A stretch of 64,000 nt of DNA, taken from assembly GCA_019359175.1 (NCBI GenBank), contig JAHHHU010000007.1, positions 62,001 to 126,000 on the forward strand, written 5' to 3'. The number at the start of each line of letters is the position of its first letter. Position 1 is the first letter of the stretch. Positions 54,498 to 63,545 of the stretch are shown in pieces. The stretch is from Phormidium tanganyikae FI6-MK23 (lineage in GTDB: Bacteria > Cyanobacteriota > Cyanobacteriia > Leptolyngbyales > Leptolyngbyaceae). The notes beneath the pieces are model-generated. The model was not told where the DNA came from, searched no databases, and saw only the letters and a list, made by a program, of their open reading frames with translations. The position numbers and the translations under genes are program-made.

Positions 54498-54732
54498 GCG
54501 ATCAGAATGTGGGTGTAAAGTGGAGTGCGATCGGCAAAATAGCAGTGTTTATACGGGGAAGCTACCAGATTGCGACTTTCGATCGACATCGATTTCACAA
54601 TTTAGCCGTATAACGATTCATACAGTATTTCTTAATTTTGATTTTTCTTCTGAGAGTCACACTTAGGCTAATTTTTAGTGATAGGATGAACTCCCCGAAT
54701 CCCTGTTTTTTATTTAATCGAAGGTCATCTAG

Positions 54733-54948
54733 ATGACAGTTTTACCATCCGGAGTGAATGAGCAGATTCAGACCGACTCGAAATTAGTTCGCTATCTCAG
54801 AGAAGAGTTAGCCGTTTCAGACGACTTTATCGAGCTTGCTCTGCGTCATTGCGAACAAGAGCGCGGCACATTACCGATGGTGTTGTGGCGCTACGGATTC
54901 GTATCGATCAACCAACTCGATCAAATTTTTGACTGGATGGCAAAGTAA
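54733..54948 (+). CDS. DUF2949 family small protein
   Basis: A 71-residue soluble protein with the pattern of cyanobacterial DUF2949: KLVRYLREELAVSDDFIELALRHCEQERGTLPMVLWRYGFVSINQLDQIFDWM. It is largely helical; the LPMVLWRYGFVSINQLDQIFDWM segment is the most conserved part. Function unknown. It is convergent with the DUF3611 gene, 13 bases apart. Confidence 0.88.
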   Translation: MTVLPSGVNEQIQTDSKLVRYLREELAVSDDFIELALRHCEQERGTLPMVLWRYGFVSINQLDQIFDWMAK

Positions 54949-54961
54949 ATTGCTGTGTAAA

Positions 54962-55522
54962 TTACTGTTTGCTCATTTTGTTGAGGAGCCAGAGCGAAGT
55001 CGAAATTGCGACAAACTGAGCCAAGATTACATTGATACTCGCTTGCACAACGAGAATATCGATCGGTTGGATAAACTTTCCCGGATCGACGTTCACAAAG
55101 CCCGCAAATCCTTGATTCACCGCTTTACCAAAGAGTAAACCGACGATCGCTTCTGCCCCCAAAAGCGCCAAAAGAATTCCAACCAAACTTGCCGTCAATC
55201 CTGTCCGAATCGTTTGAATCGCTTCTGCTTTTTTAGGTCGCACCGCTGCTTCCGCATTCAGTCGCCGCCCGATCGCAACGTACTTAGTTAACGACCAGAA
55301 CATATTGAAGCCCAGAACAGCAATTCCACACACCGTCAGCACCACCCCAACGCCTGTCCCTGGATTCGTGCCTGCTGGATTCCGAGTTGAAACCGCCGCA
55401 AACAGCAAAATCGCGCTAGAGATCACCGTCAGCACCAACTGAAACCAAAAACTAAACCAGCCCGCAAATCGAAACGTGCTTGCAATTTCTCTCAGCGTGG
55501 GAGAAGAATCAGATTTCGCCAT
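54962..55522 (-). CDS. DUF3611 family membrane protein
   Basis: A 186-residue membrane protein with four hydrophobic segments (FSFWFQLVLTVISSAILLFA, GVVLTVCGIAVLGFNMFWS, GLTASLVGILLALLGAEAIVGLL, IDILVVQASINVILAQFVAIS). A conserved LREIASTFRFAGW start and KYVAIGRRLNAEAAVRPKKAEAIQTIRTG loop are typical of cyanobacterial and plastid DUF3611. The frame opens at a GTG three codons upstream; the ATG at 55522 is taken. Function unknown. Confidence 0.88.
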   Translation of the reverse strand: MAKSDSSPTLREIASTFRFAGWFSFWFQLVLTVISSAILLFAAVSTRNPAGTNPGTGVGVVLTVCGIAVLGFNMFWSLTKYVAIGRRLNAEAAVRPKKAEAIQTIRTGLTASLVGILLALLGAEAIVGLLFGKAVNQGFAGFVNVDPGKFIQPIDILVVQASINVILAQFVAISTSLWLLNKMSKQ

Positions 55523-55646
55523 AGGAGTCACACAGAAGCTAGTTCCAGCTTATAGTACTGGGTGAACGATCGCCTGAACCGAATCAAAATTCGATCGTGT
55601 TGCAGCGAACATTTGACCGTACCACCCTTTACGGTAGGATGAACTC

Positions 55647-56546
55647 ATGTCTACCCTTTCTATTTCGGGAGTTCCTCACGTCTACGATCTGACGGCTCCA
55701 ACCTCAAATCCGGAGGTTTTGGTGTTCGTCCACGGTTGGATGTTAAGCCGCAATTACTGGCAGCCCCTGATCGATCAGCTTTCTGTCGATTATCAGTGCT
55801 TGTCTTATGATTTGCGCGGTTTTGGTCAGTCTCGGCCGCGCCCCGTTGCACCAATGTCAGAACTTAGCGATCGCGCTTCTAGCACGGTTGCGGTGGCGAC
55901 GCAGAACGCGATCGCACAATACAGCCTGCTCTCTTACGCCAGAGATTTAGGAATGCTATTGAGACAGCTACAAATTCCTAAAGCTTGGTTAGTTGGGCAC
56001 TCGCTCGGTGGATATGTGGCGCTGTGGGCAGCGGATCAACTGCCAGAACAGATTCAGGGCGTGATTTGCCTGAATTCTGGAGGCGGCATTTATCTTAAAG
56101 AAGCATTTGAGCAATTTCGATCAGCGGGACAGCAGATGGTGAAACTGCGCCCGAAATGGTTGCCGCAAGTGCCATGTTTGGATTTGGTGTTTACGCGGGC
56201 GAATGTGGTGAGTGCGATCGAGCGATCGTGGGGTCGGCAGCGGGTAATTGATTTTGTCAGCGCTGATTCTGAAGCTGCGATCGGAACGCTGCTAGATTCG
56301 ACGACCGAAGCAGAGGTACATCGTTTGCCGCAAGTGGTGGCGCGATTGTCTCAGCCACTTTATTTCATCGCTGGGATGAAAGATACAGTCATGGAGCCGA
56401 AGTATGTTCGGCACTTAGCGAGCTTTCATTCATCGTTTAGCGATCGTGCTGATAATGTGTTGGAAATTCCCGACTGTGGACATCTATCAATGTTAGAAAA
56501 AACCGATGTAGTCGAATCGCATATCCGCACCATTCTGCGTTCTTGA
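55647..56546 (+). CDS. Alpha/beta hydrolase
   Basis: A 299-residue hydrolase of the fold's small serine group. LVFVHGWMLSRNYWQPLIDQL carries the oxyanion HGW, CLSYDLRGFGQSRP is the strand-4 motif, and VGHSLGGYVALWAADQ has the nucleophilic Ser. YFIAGMKDTVMEPK and VLEIPDCGHLSMLEKTD supply the acid and His. No signal peptide. The GGATGAACTC upstream is the ribosome binding site. Substrate unknown. Downstream begins the degenerate patch. Confidence 0.9.
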   Translation: MSTLSISGVPHVYDLTAPTSNPEVLVFVHGWMLSRNYWQPLIDQLSVDYQCLSYDLRGFGQSRPRPVAPMSELSDRASSTVAVATQNAIAQYSLLSYARDLGMLLRQLQIPKAWLVGHSLGGYVALWAADQLPEQIQGVICLNSGGGIYLKEAFEQFRSAGQQMVKLRPKWLPQVPCLDLVFTRANVVSAIERSWGRQRVIDFVSADSEAAIGTLLDSTTEAEVHRLPQVVARLSQPLYFIAGMKDTVMEPKYVRHLASFHSSFSDRADNVLEIPDCGHLSMLEKTDVVESHIRTILRS

Positions 56547-56955
56547 AAAGGTAGCAAGAAAGGATACAAGTACATTGATATTGAAATATGCTATTTTTTA
56601 ACCTAAAGCAAAAAATATGCTGACTTTTCCGTATATTCATCCAGATGAGCGCAATATGCAGAAGAGTTCCGTATAGCATCCCATTTCGGGGCGATAGGTT
56701 GAAACTTTTCGGTATAGTCAGTCGATGCTACATCGCAAGTTTCAGTGTAATAAGAGTTATGCCGCTATACAAAGATATAGGTGCTGGGAGGCGCAGTTTG
56801 ATAAGAGCGATCGTTGCAAATTTTATCTACGGCATTATCTTCGTAGAAGTACTTATTGGTATGTGGTTGGGCTTTCTTACAATTGCAGTACTGGTCTGTC
56901 AAAAAATAGATGATGGGAGAGACTAAGATGAGACTGACGCGCTTCATCTCCCATC
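56547..56955. other. Non-coding patch with a possible small-peptide relic
   Basis: About 400 bases without a convincing gene. A short frame at 56759-56926 reads MPLYKDIGAGRRSLIRAIVA, then a single hydrophobic stretch (FIYGIIFVEVLIGMWLGFLTIAVL); it may be a relic of a membrane protein. An imperfect inverted repeat, GATGATGGGAGA (56909-56920) and TCTCCCATCAT (56947-56957), flanks the start of the IS630-like fragment and may be its terminal repeat or a hairpin. Confidence 0.35.
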
Positions 56956-57093
56956 ATGGTCAAAAAATACATCGTCAATTTAAGTGCTAAAGAACGTGCT
57001 GAACTGGTGCGGTTCACCACAACTGGGCGACGCGCAGCCGACCAATTGACCCGTGCGCGAATTCTGTTGAAAGCAGATTGCAACCAACATTAA
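56956..57093 (+). pseudogene. Truncated IS630-type transposase (N-terminal fragment)
   Basis: The 45-codon frame MVKKYIVNLSAKERAELVRF...RRAADQLTRARILLKAD matches the N-terminal helix-turn-helix start of IS630-family transposases, which usually run to about 340 residues. The matching sequence stops after the KAD position and the frame ends six codons later. The catalytic DDE part is absent. After it, a membrane-like frame (about 57086-57223, ending IIVNELIAFFK) suggests DNA of another origin. Confidence 0.75.
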
Positions 57094-57433
57094 ATCTGTT
57101 GAGGCTCATAATAATGGTAAGTTTCCCATAGTTGGTAATTTCTGGTTTTCTTTCCTTGGTCGTTTAATTATCTGGGGAGCAATAGCTATTATTGTTAATG
57201 AACTAATAGCCTTTTTTAAGTAACATTTAGAGAGCGTTGCTTAAGTGTCTTTAATCGATGCTCCGGATAGGGTTGAGCGCCGTAGCATCTCAACACCAAG
57301 AAACAAGCATACGAATTCTGAGGGCAGTTATTACAATAGCTTTAAACACGAAAAACGTAACAAGTGTTTAATCAAGCTTTGGATTTTCTCAAAATCCAAT
57401 CAGTATTACAAGTCGTACAATTTTACTATTTCT

Positions 57434-58197
57434 ATGTACGACGATACCTGTCGGTTCCTCGCCGAACACTTCTCCGCCGACTTTGCCAGTTGGCTGCTAG
57501 GGGAGCCTGTCACAATGACAGAATTGCAACCCTCTGAACTCTCTCTCGACCCGATTCGAGCCGATGCCATGATTCTGCTCCAATCCGAAAACTCTATTCT
57601 TCATATCGAGTTCCAAACGCTGCCAAAGCAACAAATTCCCTTTCGGATGGCAGATTATCGCCTTCGGGGGTATCGGCGCTATAAAGACAAATCGATGCGG
57701 CAAGTGGTGATCTACCTCAAGCCTACGACCTCAGAAATGGTCTACCAAACTAGCTTTACGCTCGAAAATACCCGTCATGAGTTTCAGGTGATTCGATTAT
57801 GGGAGCAACCTGCTTCACTTTTCCTGCAATACCCTGGACTGCTGCCTTTCGCGGCACTGGGACAGAGTGAAAGCCCAGCAGAGATGTTGCGACAAGCCAC
57901 TCAAGTTAAGTTGTGGATCAGATTGAAGACCTAACCACACAAGCGAATTTGATGGCAGCCTCAGCGATTCTGGCTGGGTTACGATTAGAGGAAGATGTGA
58001 TTTATCGTTTGGTACAGAGGGATATTATGTAAGAATCTGTGATTTACCGTTCGATTCAGCAAGAAAGGGATCGCTCGATCGCACTCAATCTTCTACGAGA
58101 AGGCGTATCGATTGAAACCGTTGCTCGTGGCACTGGCTTATCGATCGAGGAAGTTCAGCAACTTCAGCAACAACTGAATAACTCCGCACAAAGTTAA
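57434..58197 (+). pseudogene. Rpn-family nuclease gene with frameshift and premature stop
   Basis: The first part (57434 to about 57905) reads MYDDTCRFLAEHFSADFASWLLGEP through LDPIRADAMILLQSENSILHIEFQTLPKQQ (Asp, then Glu-x-Gln nuclease core) to LPFAALGQSESPAEMLRQATQ. There the frame changes by one base: the natural continuation VVDQIEDLTTQANLMAASAILAGLRLEEDVIYRLVQRDIM is in a different frame (from about 57910). After it, ATG is followed by TAA (58030-58032) where relatives carry a Gln codon. Then ESVIYRSIQQERDRSIALNLLREGVSIETVARGTGLSIEEVQQLQQQ runs in frame to TAA at 58195-58197. Two lesions make loss of function very likely. The upstream frame is open to 57245, but that part is not conserved. 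Confidence 0.85.
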
Positions 58198-58466
58198 GTT
58201 TGATTGATGTTCGACAAGCTAATCGTGAAGACACGGCATAAACAGCACAGTGGAGCGGACGGTACAGAGACTTCGCGCTTCGTTCTAGTCCTTTCGCTGC
58301 TGCTCACTTTAGCCATTAGACCACTTTGAGTTACACTCGGATGCTTCCCGCCACATTGCGATCGGTACAGTGCATATCCCACGGCTTGTTGAACATTTTC
58401 GGGAAAGTCTTTTAAGTCGTCAAGTGAGTTGGCGATCCATTCTACGGATTTTGGAGGTGAATTCAT
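58194..58466 (-). pseudogene. HigB/Gp49-like (RelE superfamily) toxin fragment, degenerate
   Basis: The 90-codon frame starts MNSPPKSVEWIANSLDDLKDFPENVQQAVGYALYRSQCGGKHPS, the well-known N-terminal half of phage-derived Gp49/HigB-type toxins that cleave mRNA. After KHPS the sequence no longer matches: instead of the LKGFG..VLE and YRAVYTV strands there is an unrelated Arg/Ser/Cys-rich tail. A trace of the expected RAVYTV strand (CAVYAV) appears in another frame near 58220. So the 3' half is frameshifted or decayed. No antitoxin gene is visible on either side. Confidence 0.6.
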
Positions 58467-58697
58467 AGCCTCGATTATGCTAATTCTGGCATAGCTTCGT
58501 CAAGTCAGAAAACTCTCGGATCGGTAGATTGCTTGTAATTGTCGGTTAATAAAAAAATTGGACGATCGCATCTCATTCATTAGCAGCATGAGAGAAAGCA
58601 ACGATTCAGCGTTTTCTAGTTTTATGGTCTTGATGCGACTTTTCAAGTGGCTCGTTCCATGTCACACTACCGCAGGGTTTGATCTTGGATTGAGGGC

Positions 58698-60401
58698 ATG
58701 AACGATCAGATTGATGTGCCAGAGAAAAAGCGATCGACAAATTTAGAGCGAGTTTTTGCGATCGTTTGGGTTCTCGCACTGAGCGGAATTACGTTTTTCA
58801 ATCAGTTGGGTAGCATCGGGTTGGTTGATGAAACGGAGCCGCTGTTTGTCGAGGCAGCGCGGCAGATGACTGTTACCGGAAACTGGATTACGCCATATTT
58901 TAATCAGGTGACTCGGTTTGATAAGCCACCGCTAATTTACTGGCTCATGGCGATCGCGTTTAAGACGATCGGAGTGAATGAGTGGGCGGCTCGGTTGCCG
59001 TCTGCGATCGCGGGAACGGTGTTAGTCGGTTTCTGCTTTTACGCGATTCGGCGATTGGTTTCGTCGAGGATTGCGCCGTATTTGGGATCAGCGATCGTGG
59101 CATTTAATTTGATCACGCTGTTCTTTGGGCGGTTGGGCTACTCGGATATGTTGCTCAGTGCTTGTTTTGGCGGGTCGCTGCTGGCATTTTTTCTGGGTTA
59201 TGTGGAATCGAATCAGCGGTGGTATCGATCGTTTTATGTGCTGATGGGGTTGGCGGTTTTAACAAAGGGCCCAGTTGGGGTGGTGTTGCCGAGTGCGATC
59301 GTCGTTCTTTTCCTAATTTGGGCGGGGAAACTGCGCGAAGTGCTGCGGGAGATGAAACCGATTCGGGGAACTGGGATTTTTTTGCTGGTTAGTGTGCCTT
59401 GGTATCTGCTGGCTTATGTTCAGAATGGAAAGGCATTTATTGATTCATTTTTCGGCGTGCATAATATCGATCGCTTTACCAGCGTGGTGAATCAGCATTC
59501 AGGAAGTTGGTATTACCATTTGCTGGTTGTGCTGATCGGGTTTTTCCCGTGGTCGCTGTGTTTGCCTGCTGCGATCGCTCACGTTCTAACTCAACGAAAA
59601 TGGAAACAAGAACCGCGATCGCAGCATTTCGGAAAGTTTGCACTTGTATGGTTTGCGGTGGTGCTGATCTTTTTTACGATCGCGGTTACAAAATATATTA
59701 CTTATACCCTACCGCTTTATCCTGCTGCGGCGATTCTTGTAGCGTTGTGGTTTTCGGATTATTTCTCACAACCTAGATATTCTCGCTGGCTTAAATTTAC
59801 GGTATATCTTAGCGTTGCTGCTTCGATCGCGCTTGGAATTTGTCTTTATTACAGTCCGAATTGGCTCAACCGTGATCCGGCAATGCCAAATCTGGGATTA
59901 AGAATGCAGCAAACTGGATTGCAGCATATTGGTGCATCGATTTGGATTACAGCCGCGATCGTTGGATTGATCTTAGCGGTGCGATATCAATTGCGTTGGT
60001 ATTGGGCAGTGAATCTTGTCGCTTTTGCCGCATTCATTCTATTTTTCATCACTCCTGCTGTTGGAATTATTGATTCAGTTCGACAATTACCGCTGCGGCA
60101 GATTGCTCAAGGAACGATCGAGGATCGACGACCGAATGAACCGATTGTGATGGCGACGGATGCGTTTGAGAAGCCGAGTTTGGTGTTTTATACTCGTCAG
60201 CCGATTACCTTTCTCAATCGTGCCTACATGATTCAACCTTATTTACAAAAGCTGCGGAAGGAAGGAAAAATAAGCTCGATCGTCATGATCACAACGCCAA
60301 CCGCATTGCAGGAAGGGAACGTGAAACTAAATCAGTACCAACCGCTTCAACAATACAGTCAGTATCAACTCGTGCGCGTTCCAATTCGTCCTGTGAAATA
60401 A
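58698..60401 (+). CDS. Glycosyltransferase family 39 (ArnT-like), first of a pair
   Basis: A 567-residue integral membrane enzyme with about 12 hydrophobic segments. The first external loop has the catalytic acidic motif VDETEPLFVEAARQM (Asp44-Glu45) and FDKPPLIYWLMA, as in ArnT and PMT-like glycosyltransferases using polyprenyl-phosphate sugars. GRLGYSDMLLSACFGGSL and VLTKGPVGVVLPSAIV are also family marks. A soluble C-terminal domain (about 460-567) follows. GAGG precedes the ATG. It ends one base before the next GT39 gene starts, so the two probably work in one envelope glycan pathway. Confidence 0.92.
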   Translation: MNDQIDVPEKKRSTNLERVFAIVWVLALSGITFFNQLGSIGLVDETEPLFVEAARQMTVTGNWITPYFNQVTRFDKPPLIYWLMAIAFKTIGVNEWAARLPSAIAGTVLVGFCFYAIRRLVSSRIAPYLGSAIVAFNLITLFFGRLGYSDMLLSACFGGSLLAFFLGYVESNQRWYRSFYVLMGLAVLTKGPVGVVLPSAIVVLFLIWAGKLREVLREMKPIRGTGIFLLVSVPWYLLAYVQNGKAFIDSFFGVHNIDRFTSVVNQHSGSWYYHLLVVLIGFFPWSLCLPAAIAHVLTQRKWKQEPRSQHFGKFALVWFAVVLIFFTIAVTKYITYTLPLYPAAAILVALWFSDYFSQPRYSRWLKFTVYLSVAASIALGICLYYSPNWLNRDPAMPNLGLRMQQTGLQHIGASIWITAAIVGLILAVRYQLRWYWAVNLVAFAAFILFFITPAVGIIDSVRQLPLRQIAQGTIEDRRPNEPIVMATDAFEKPSLVFYTRQPITFLNRAYMIQPYLQKLRKEGKISSIVMITTPTALQEGNVKLNQYQPLQQYSQYQLVRVPIRPVK

Positions 60402-60402
60402 C

Positions 60403-61983
60403 ATGATGCGATCGATTCAAAAATGGTGGGCAAATCAGACTAATCAGCAAGTTGCTGCAATCCTATTTGTGGGGCTATTATTTCGCAGCTTCATTGCATT
60501 CTGGTTGCCGCCTGGATTTGATGAATCGTACTACTACATCTACACTCAGCACCCAGCCCTCAGCTATTTCGACCATCCGCCCCTCGTTGCGTTTGTCACC
60601 GCGATCGGCATTTGGCTCACAGGCGATGTGTCTCAGCTTAGTATTCGGATTGGCAGTTTGTTGCTGTTTCCAGTCACGCTGTATTTCTTATACCGTGCAA
60701 CAGTTCACTTATTTTCTGTCCGGGTTGGATTGATTACGTTAGCGATCGCGTCGGTGATTCCGATTTTTCAGCTCGGTTTCGGCACGTTTACGCTACCGGA
60801 TTCGCCGCTGATGGTGTTTTGGACGCTAACGCTGTGGGTAGGCGCGATCGAGTTTTTTCCAGAAAGTCGCGAGTATGTTCCTTCCTATCGAATTGCAGTG
60901 ATCGGGCTGCTGGTTGGGCTGGCTTGCCTCGGTAAATATCACGGGTTTTTGCTCGGATTTGGCTTGCTGGGATTTTGCCTCACAAGTCGGCGGCATTGGG
61001 CAGTGTTTCGATCACCTTGGACGGTGCTAAGTTTTTTACTATTCTTAATCGCATTCTCGCCTGTGCTGTATTGGAATAGCCAAAACGATTGGATTTCTTT
61101 TGCGTTCCAAAGTAAGCGCAGCGTTCCCAATCGCACTTTCAAGCCTGCCAGAGTGCTAGATGTTGCGTTTGCTGCCTCATTATATTTATTTCCTACGTTT
61201 GGATTGCCGCTTTGGTTTACGAGTATTCGAGAAATCATATTAACAGTGAGATCAAGATTTAAAAACTCGATTCATTCTTTCGTTCTCTGGACTTCTGCGC
61301 CAGTGTTCATTATCTTTACGCTCATCGGCGGCTATCAGCAAATTTTACCGGGCTGGACAATGCCCGGATTCTTTGCAGTCACGCCTTTGCTGGGGTTGTA
61401 TGCTTCTCGTTGGCGATCGAAGATCTTAAACCGCTGGCTGCTCGGCTCCACGATCGCAGTCGTCGCCCTGCTGCTCTTCGCTTTATCTCACGTCACGATA
61501 GGAACCCTGCAAAAACCAGGGCAGTATGCTTTGTTCGGCGGCTTCGTTGCACCTCAAGATGATCCCTCGATCGAACTCATCGACATTAAACAACTGCGCC
61601 GAGAATTTTCTCGATCGCCGCAACTTCTGACGGCGCTAAAGAACGCTGATTTTATGTTCAGCAACCGATTTCATCTCGCAGGACACATCTCAATGGCATT
61701 AACGCCCCTGTATTCAACCCCAATGACCTGCTTTGATAAACGCGACCTGCGCGGCTTTGCCTTTTGGTCAACAGCAGAGCAATGGGTCGGCAAAACCGCA
61801 CTCTACATCACGGCAGATCGATTTGAAGCGCCTCAAGAAGACTCGTCTGCGGAATTTGTGCCGTACTTTGAAAAATTCACCAAGCTTGGAGAAGTCGAAT
61901 TGCGGCGCGGCGGCGTGGTCGTCGATCGCATTCACGTCTTTAGAGGGATAAACCTGCTGAAGCCATTTCCGCGTCCATACTGA
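60403..61983 (+). CDS. Glycosyltransferase family 39, second of a pair
   Basis: A 526-residue membrane glycosyltransferase. FWLPPGFDESYYYIY (Asp40-Glu41) and LSYFDHPPLVAFVTAIG give the first-loop catalytic motifs, and FGTFTLPDSPLMVFWTLTLW the second acidic loop. CLGKYHGFLLGFGL is the cytosolic lysine loop. About 10-11 hydrophobic segments and a short soluble tail follow. The stop of the first GT39 gene is one base away (TAACATG), implying co-transcription. The two proteins are paralogues of different subgroups. Confidence 0.92.
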   Translation: MMRSIQKWWANQTNQQVAAILFVGLLFRSFIAFWLPPGFDESYYYIYTQHPALSYFDHPPLVAFVTAIGIWLTGDVSQLSIRIGSLLLFPVTLYFLYRATVHLFSVRVGLITLAIASVIPIFQLGFGTFTLPDSPLMVFWTLTLWVGAIEFFPESREYVPSYRIAVIGLLVGLACLGKYHGFLLGFGLLGFCLTSRRHWAVFRSPWTVLSFLLFLIAFSPVLYWNSQNDWISFAFQSKRSVPNRTFKPARVLDVAFAASLYLFPTFGLPLWFTSIREIILTVRSRFKNSIHSFVLWTSAPVFIIFTLIGGYQQILPGWTMPGFFAVTPLLGLYASRWRSKILNRWLLGSTIAVVALLLFALSHVTIGTLQKPGQYALFGGFVAPQDDPSIELIDIKQLRREFSRSPQLLTALKNADFMFSNRFHLAGHISMALTPLYSTPMTCFDKRDLRGFAFWSTAEQWVGKTALYITADRFEAPQEDSSAEFVPYFEKFTKLGEVELRRGGVVVDRIHVFRGINLLKPFPRPY

Positions 61984-62306
61984 GTCGGATCCATTACTAC
62001 TCAATTTTCATATACGAATCTAGCAATTTAGTCTAAACCTTTAACTTGTAGATAGACGTAATTGCGATCTGACGATTTCACCGGTTATGAATTATAATTT
62101 TTCTAAAAGTTAAGCCTAAGTAATATTTCCTGAGAAAATTCAATAAAATTTGAAAATTTTTTAAAGCGACTTAAATCTAGGCGCAGAGGGACATATAGAA
62201 ACTTCTACGTAGTTTGTATGAAAGAATCGTATCGAACAGCACTTGCGCGGGTCGCTTAATCGGGTTAATGTCTTCATCGAGACTTCACACCCAGGAGAGA
62301 TACGTA
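61984..62306. other. AT-rich leader region, no gene seen
   Basis: About 320 bases without a supported gene. It is much richer in A and T than the surroundings, with runs such as GAAAATTTTTTAAAG near 62151-62165 that could bend DNA and support a promoter for the CAP-domain gene. CCAGGAGAG close to 62307 is that gene's ribosome binding site. The frame of the next gene stays open to 62214, but that stretch looks non-coding. Confidence 0.5.
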
Positions 62307-62852
62307 ATGCTGAAATTCATCCGCAGCAAATCCGTGCAAACCTTGGCAATGTCGGTGGGCATTGCAGCTACTGCATTTGTCGGTAGTGCGGTTCAAGCCC
62401 AAACCGCAGCTTCAGGAGTGACTACATCTCAAAATCCAGCTTTCCAGATTGCTCAGGCAAGTTCGATCGCGGAAATGGAACGCGCAATTTTCAACGAAAT
62501 CAATAAATACCGCGCCAACAAAGGCTTACGTCCGCTAGTTTGGAACGACGAAATCGCAAAACAAGCCCGTGAACACAGCCGCAACATGGCGAAGAAAATC
62601 GTTCCGTTTGGACATCAAGGATTTGAGCAACGGGCGAAAGCGCTCAACAACAGCATTCAGTCGCGTGGAACTGGAGAAAATGTCGGTTGGGTGATGAGCC
62701 GTCGCGACCCGTCAGGGAAAGTCATCGATGCCTGGATCAAAAGCCAAAAGCATCGTGAAAACATTGAAGGCGAATTCAGCATGACCGGAATCGGAATTGG
62801 GTTGAGCGCGATGGGAGAGTACTACTTCACGCAAGGCTTTGTGCGGAAATAA
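62307..62852 (+). CDS. Secreted CAP-domain protein
   Basis: A 181-residue exported protein. A signal peptide (about 1-32, ending VQAQ) is followed by a short linker and a CAP (SCP/PR1-like) domain (about 58-180). The domain has MERAIFNEINKYRANKGLRPLVWNDEIAKQAREHSRNMA, GHQGFEQRAKAL, GENVGWVMSRRDPSGKVIDAWIKSQKHRENIEGEFSMTGIGIGLS and YYFTQGFV. The cavity His and Glu residues are present. The role of bacterial CAP proteins is mostly unknown. AGGAGAG lies 7 bases before the ATG. Confidence 0.92.
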   Translation: MLKFIRSKSVQTLAMSVGIAATAFVGSAVQAQTAASGVTTSQNPAFQIAQASSIAEMERAIFNEINKYRANKGLRPLVWNDEIAKQAREHSRNMAKKIVPFGHQGFEQRAKALNNSIQSRGTGENVGWVMSRRDPSGKVIDAWIKSQKHRENIEGEFSMTGIGIGLSAMGEYYFTQGFVRK

Positions 62853-62910
62853 GGCACAGGCTGGCATCAGGTGTAAGATACGTGAGGTGTAAAATGACCT
62901 ATCTTGCCTT

Positions 62911-63540
62911 ATGCAGCCGCGTGAATTTCAGATTTGCGATCGCGATCTCACTCCCGAACTCCTCGAACAGTTTCTAACCGCAACCGTGATCGCAGCCGAT
63001 ACGGAAACGATGGGGCTTCTACCGCAGCGCGATCGATTATGTTTAGTTCAGCTTTGTGATGAAAGTGATCGGGTGACTGTCGTCAGAATCGAGCGGGGAC
63101 AAACAGAAGCGCCGAATTTAAAGCGATTACTGGAAGCGCCCGAACTCACAAAGATCTTTCACTTCGCGCGATTTGACATCGCAACGCTGCGCTATCACTT
63201 GGGAATTCAAGTTACGCCTATTTTCTGCACCAAGCTTGCAAGTAAGCTAATTCGCACATATTCGCCCCGTCACGGATTAAAAGACGTAGTTCAGGAACTT
63301 GCAGGCGTAGAACTCGATAAAAGCGCTCAAAGCTCCGATTGGGGCAATGCAATGAATCTTTCGGAAGCACAACTGCAATATGCAGCGAATGATGTGCGGT
63401 ACTTGATCCAAGCTCGATCGAAGTTGATCGAAATGCTGGAACGCGAAGAACGTTTAGAACTTGCAGAGCAGTGTTTTCAATCTTTGCCTGTGTTTGCTCA
63501 ATTGGATATCTTGCAATATTCAAATGTGTTTGAGCATTAA
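62911..63540 (+). CDS. RNase D-like 3'-5' exonuclease
   Basis: A 209-residue DEDDy exonuclease domain protein without the HRDC domains of Escherichia coli RNase D. Motif I is VIAADTETMGL (Asp and Glu), motif II is IFHFARFDIATL, and motif III is LQYAANDVRYLIQARSKL (Tyr and Asp). The CTKLASKLIRTY and HGLKDVVQELAGVELDKSAQSSDWG segments are typical of the ribonuclease D family. Its substrate, probably small RNA or tRNA 3' ends, is inferred from the family. Confidence 0.92.
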   Translation: MQPREFQICDRDLTPELLEQFLTATVIAADTETMGLLPQRDRLCLVQLCDESDRVTVVRIERGQTEAPNLKRLLEAPELTKIFHFARFDIATLRYHLGIQVTPIFCTKLASKLIRTYSPRHGLKDVVQELAGVELDKSAQSSDWGNAMNLSEAQLQYAANDVRYLIQARSKLIEMLEREERLELAEQCFQSLPVFAQLDILQYSNVFEH

Positions 63541-63545
63541 TCAAG

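Noticed and set aside
56547-58466. Decayed patch considered as a genomic island or prophage
   Set aside because: Only fragments of three unrelated small genes are present; no integrase, att-like direct repeats or phage structural genes are seen, and the tRNA gene in the window is 16 kb away.
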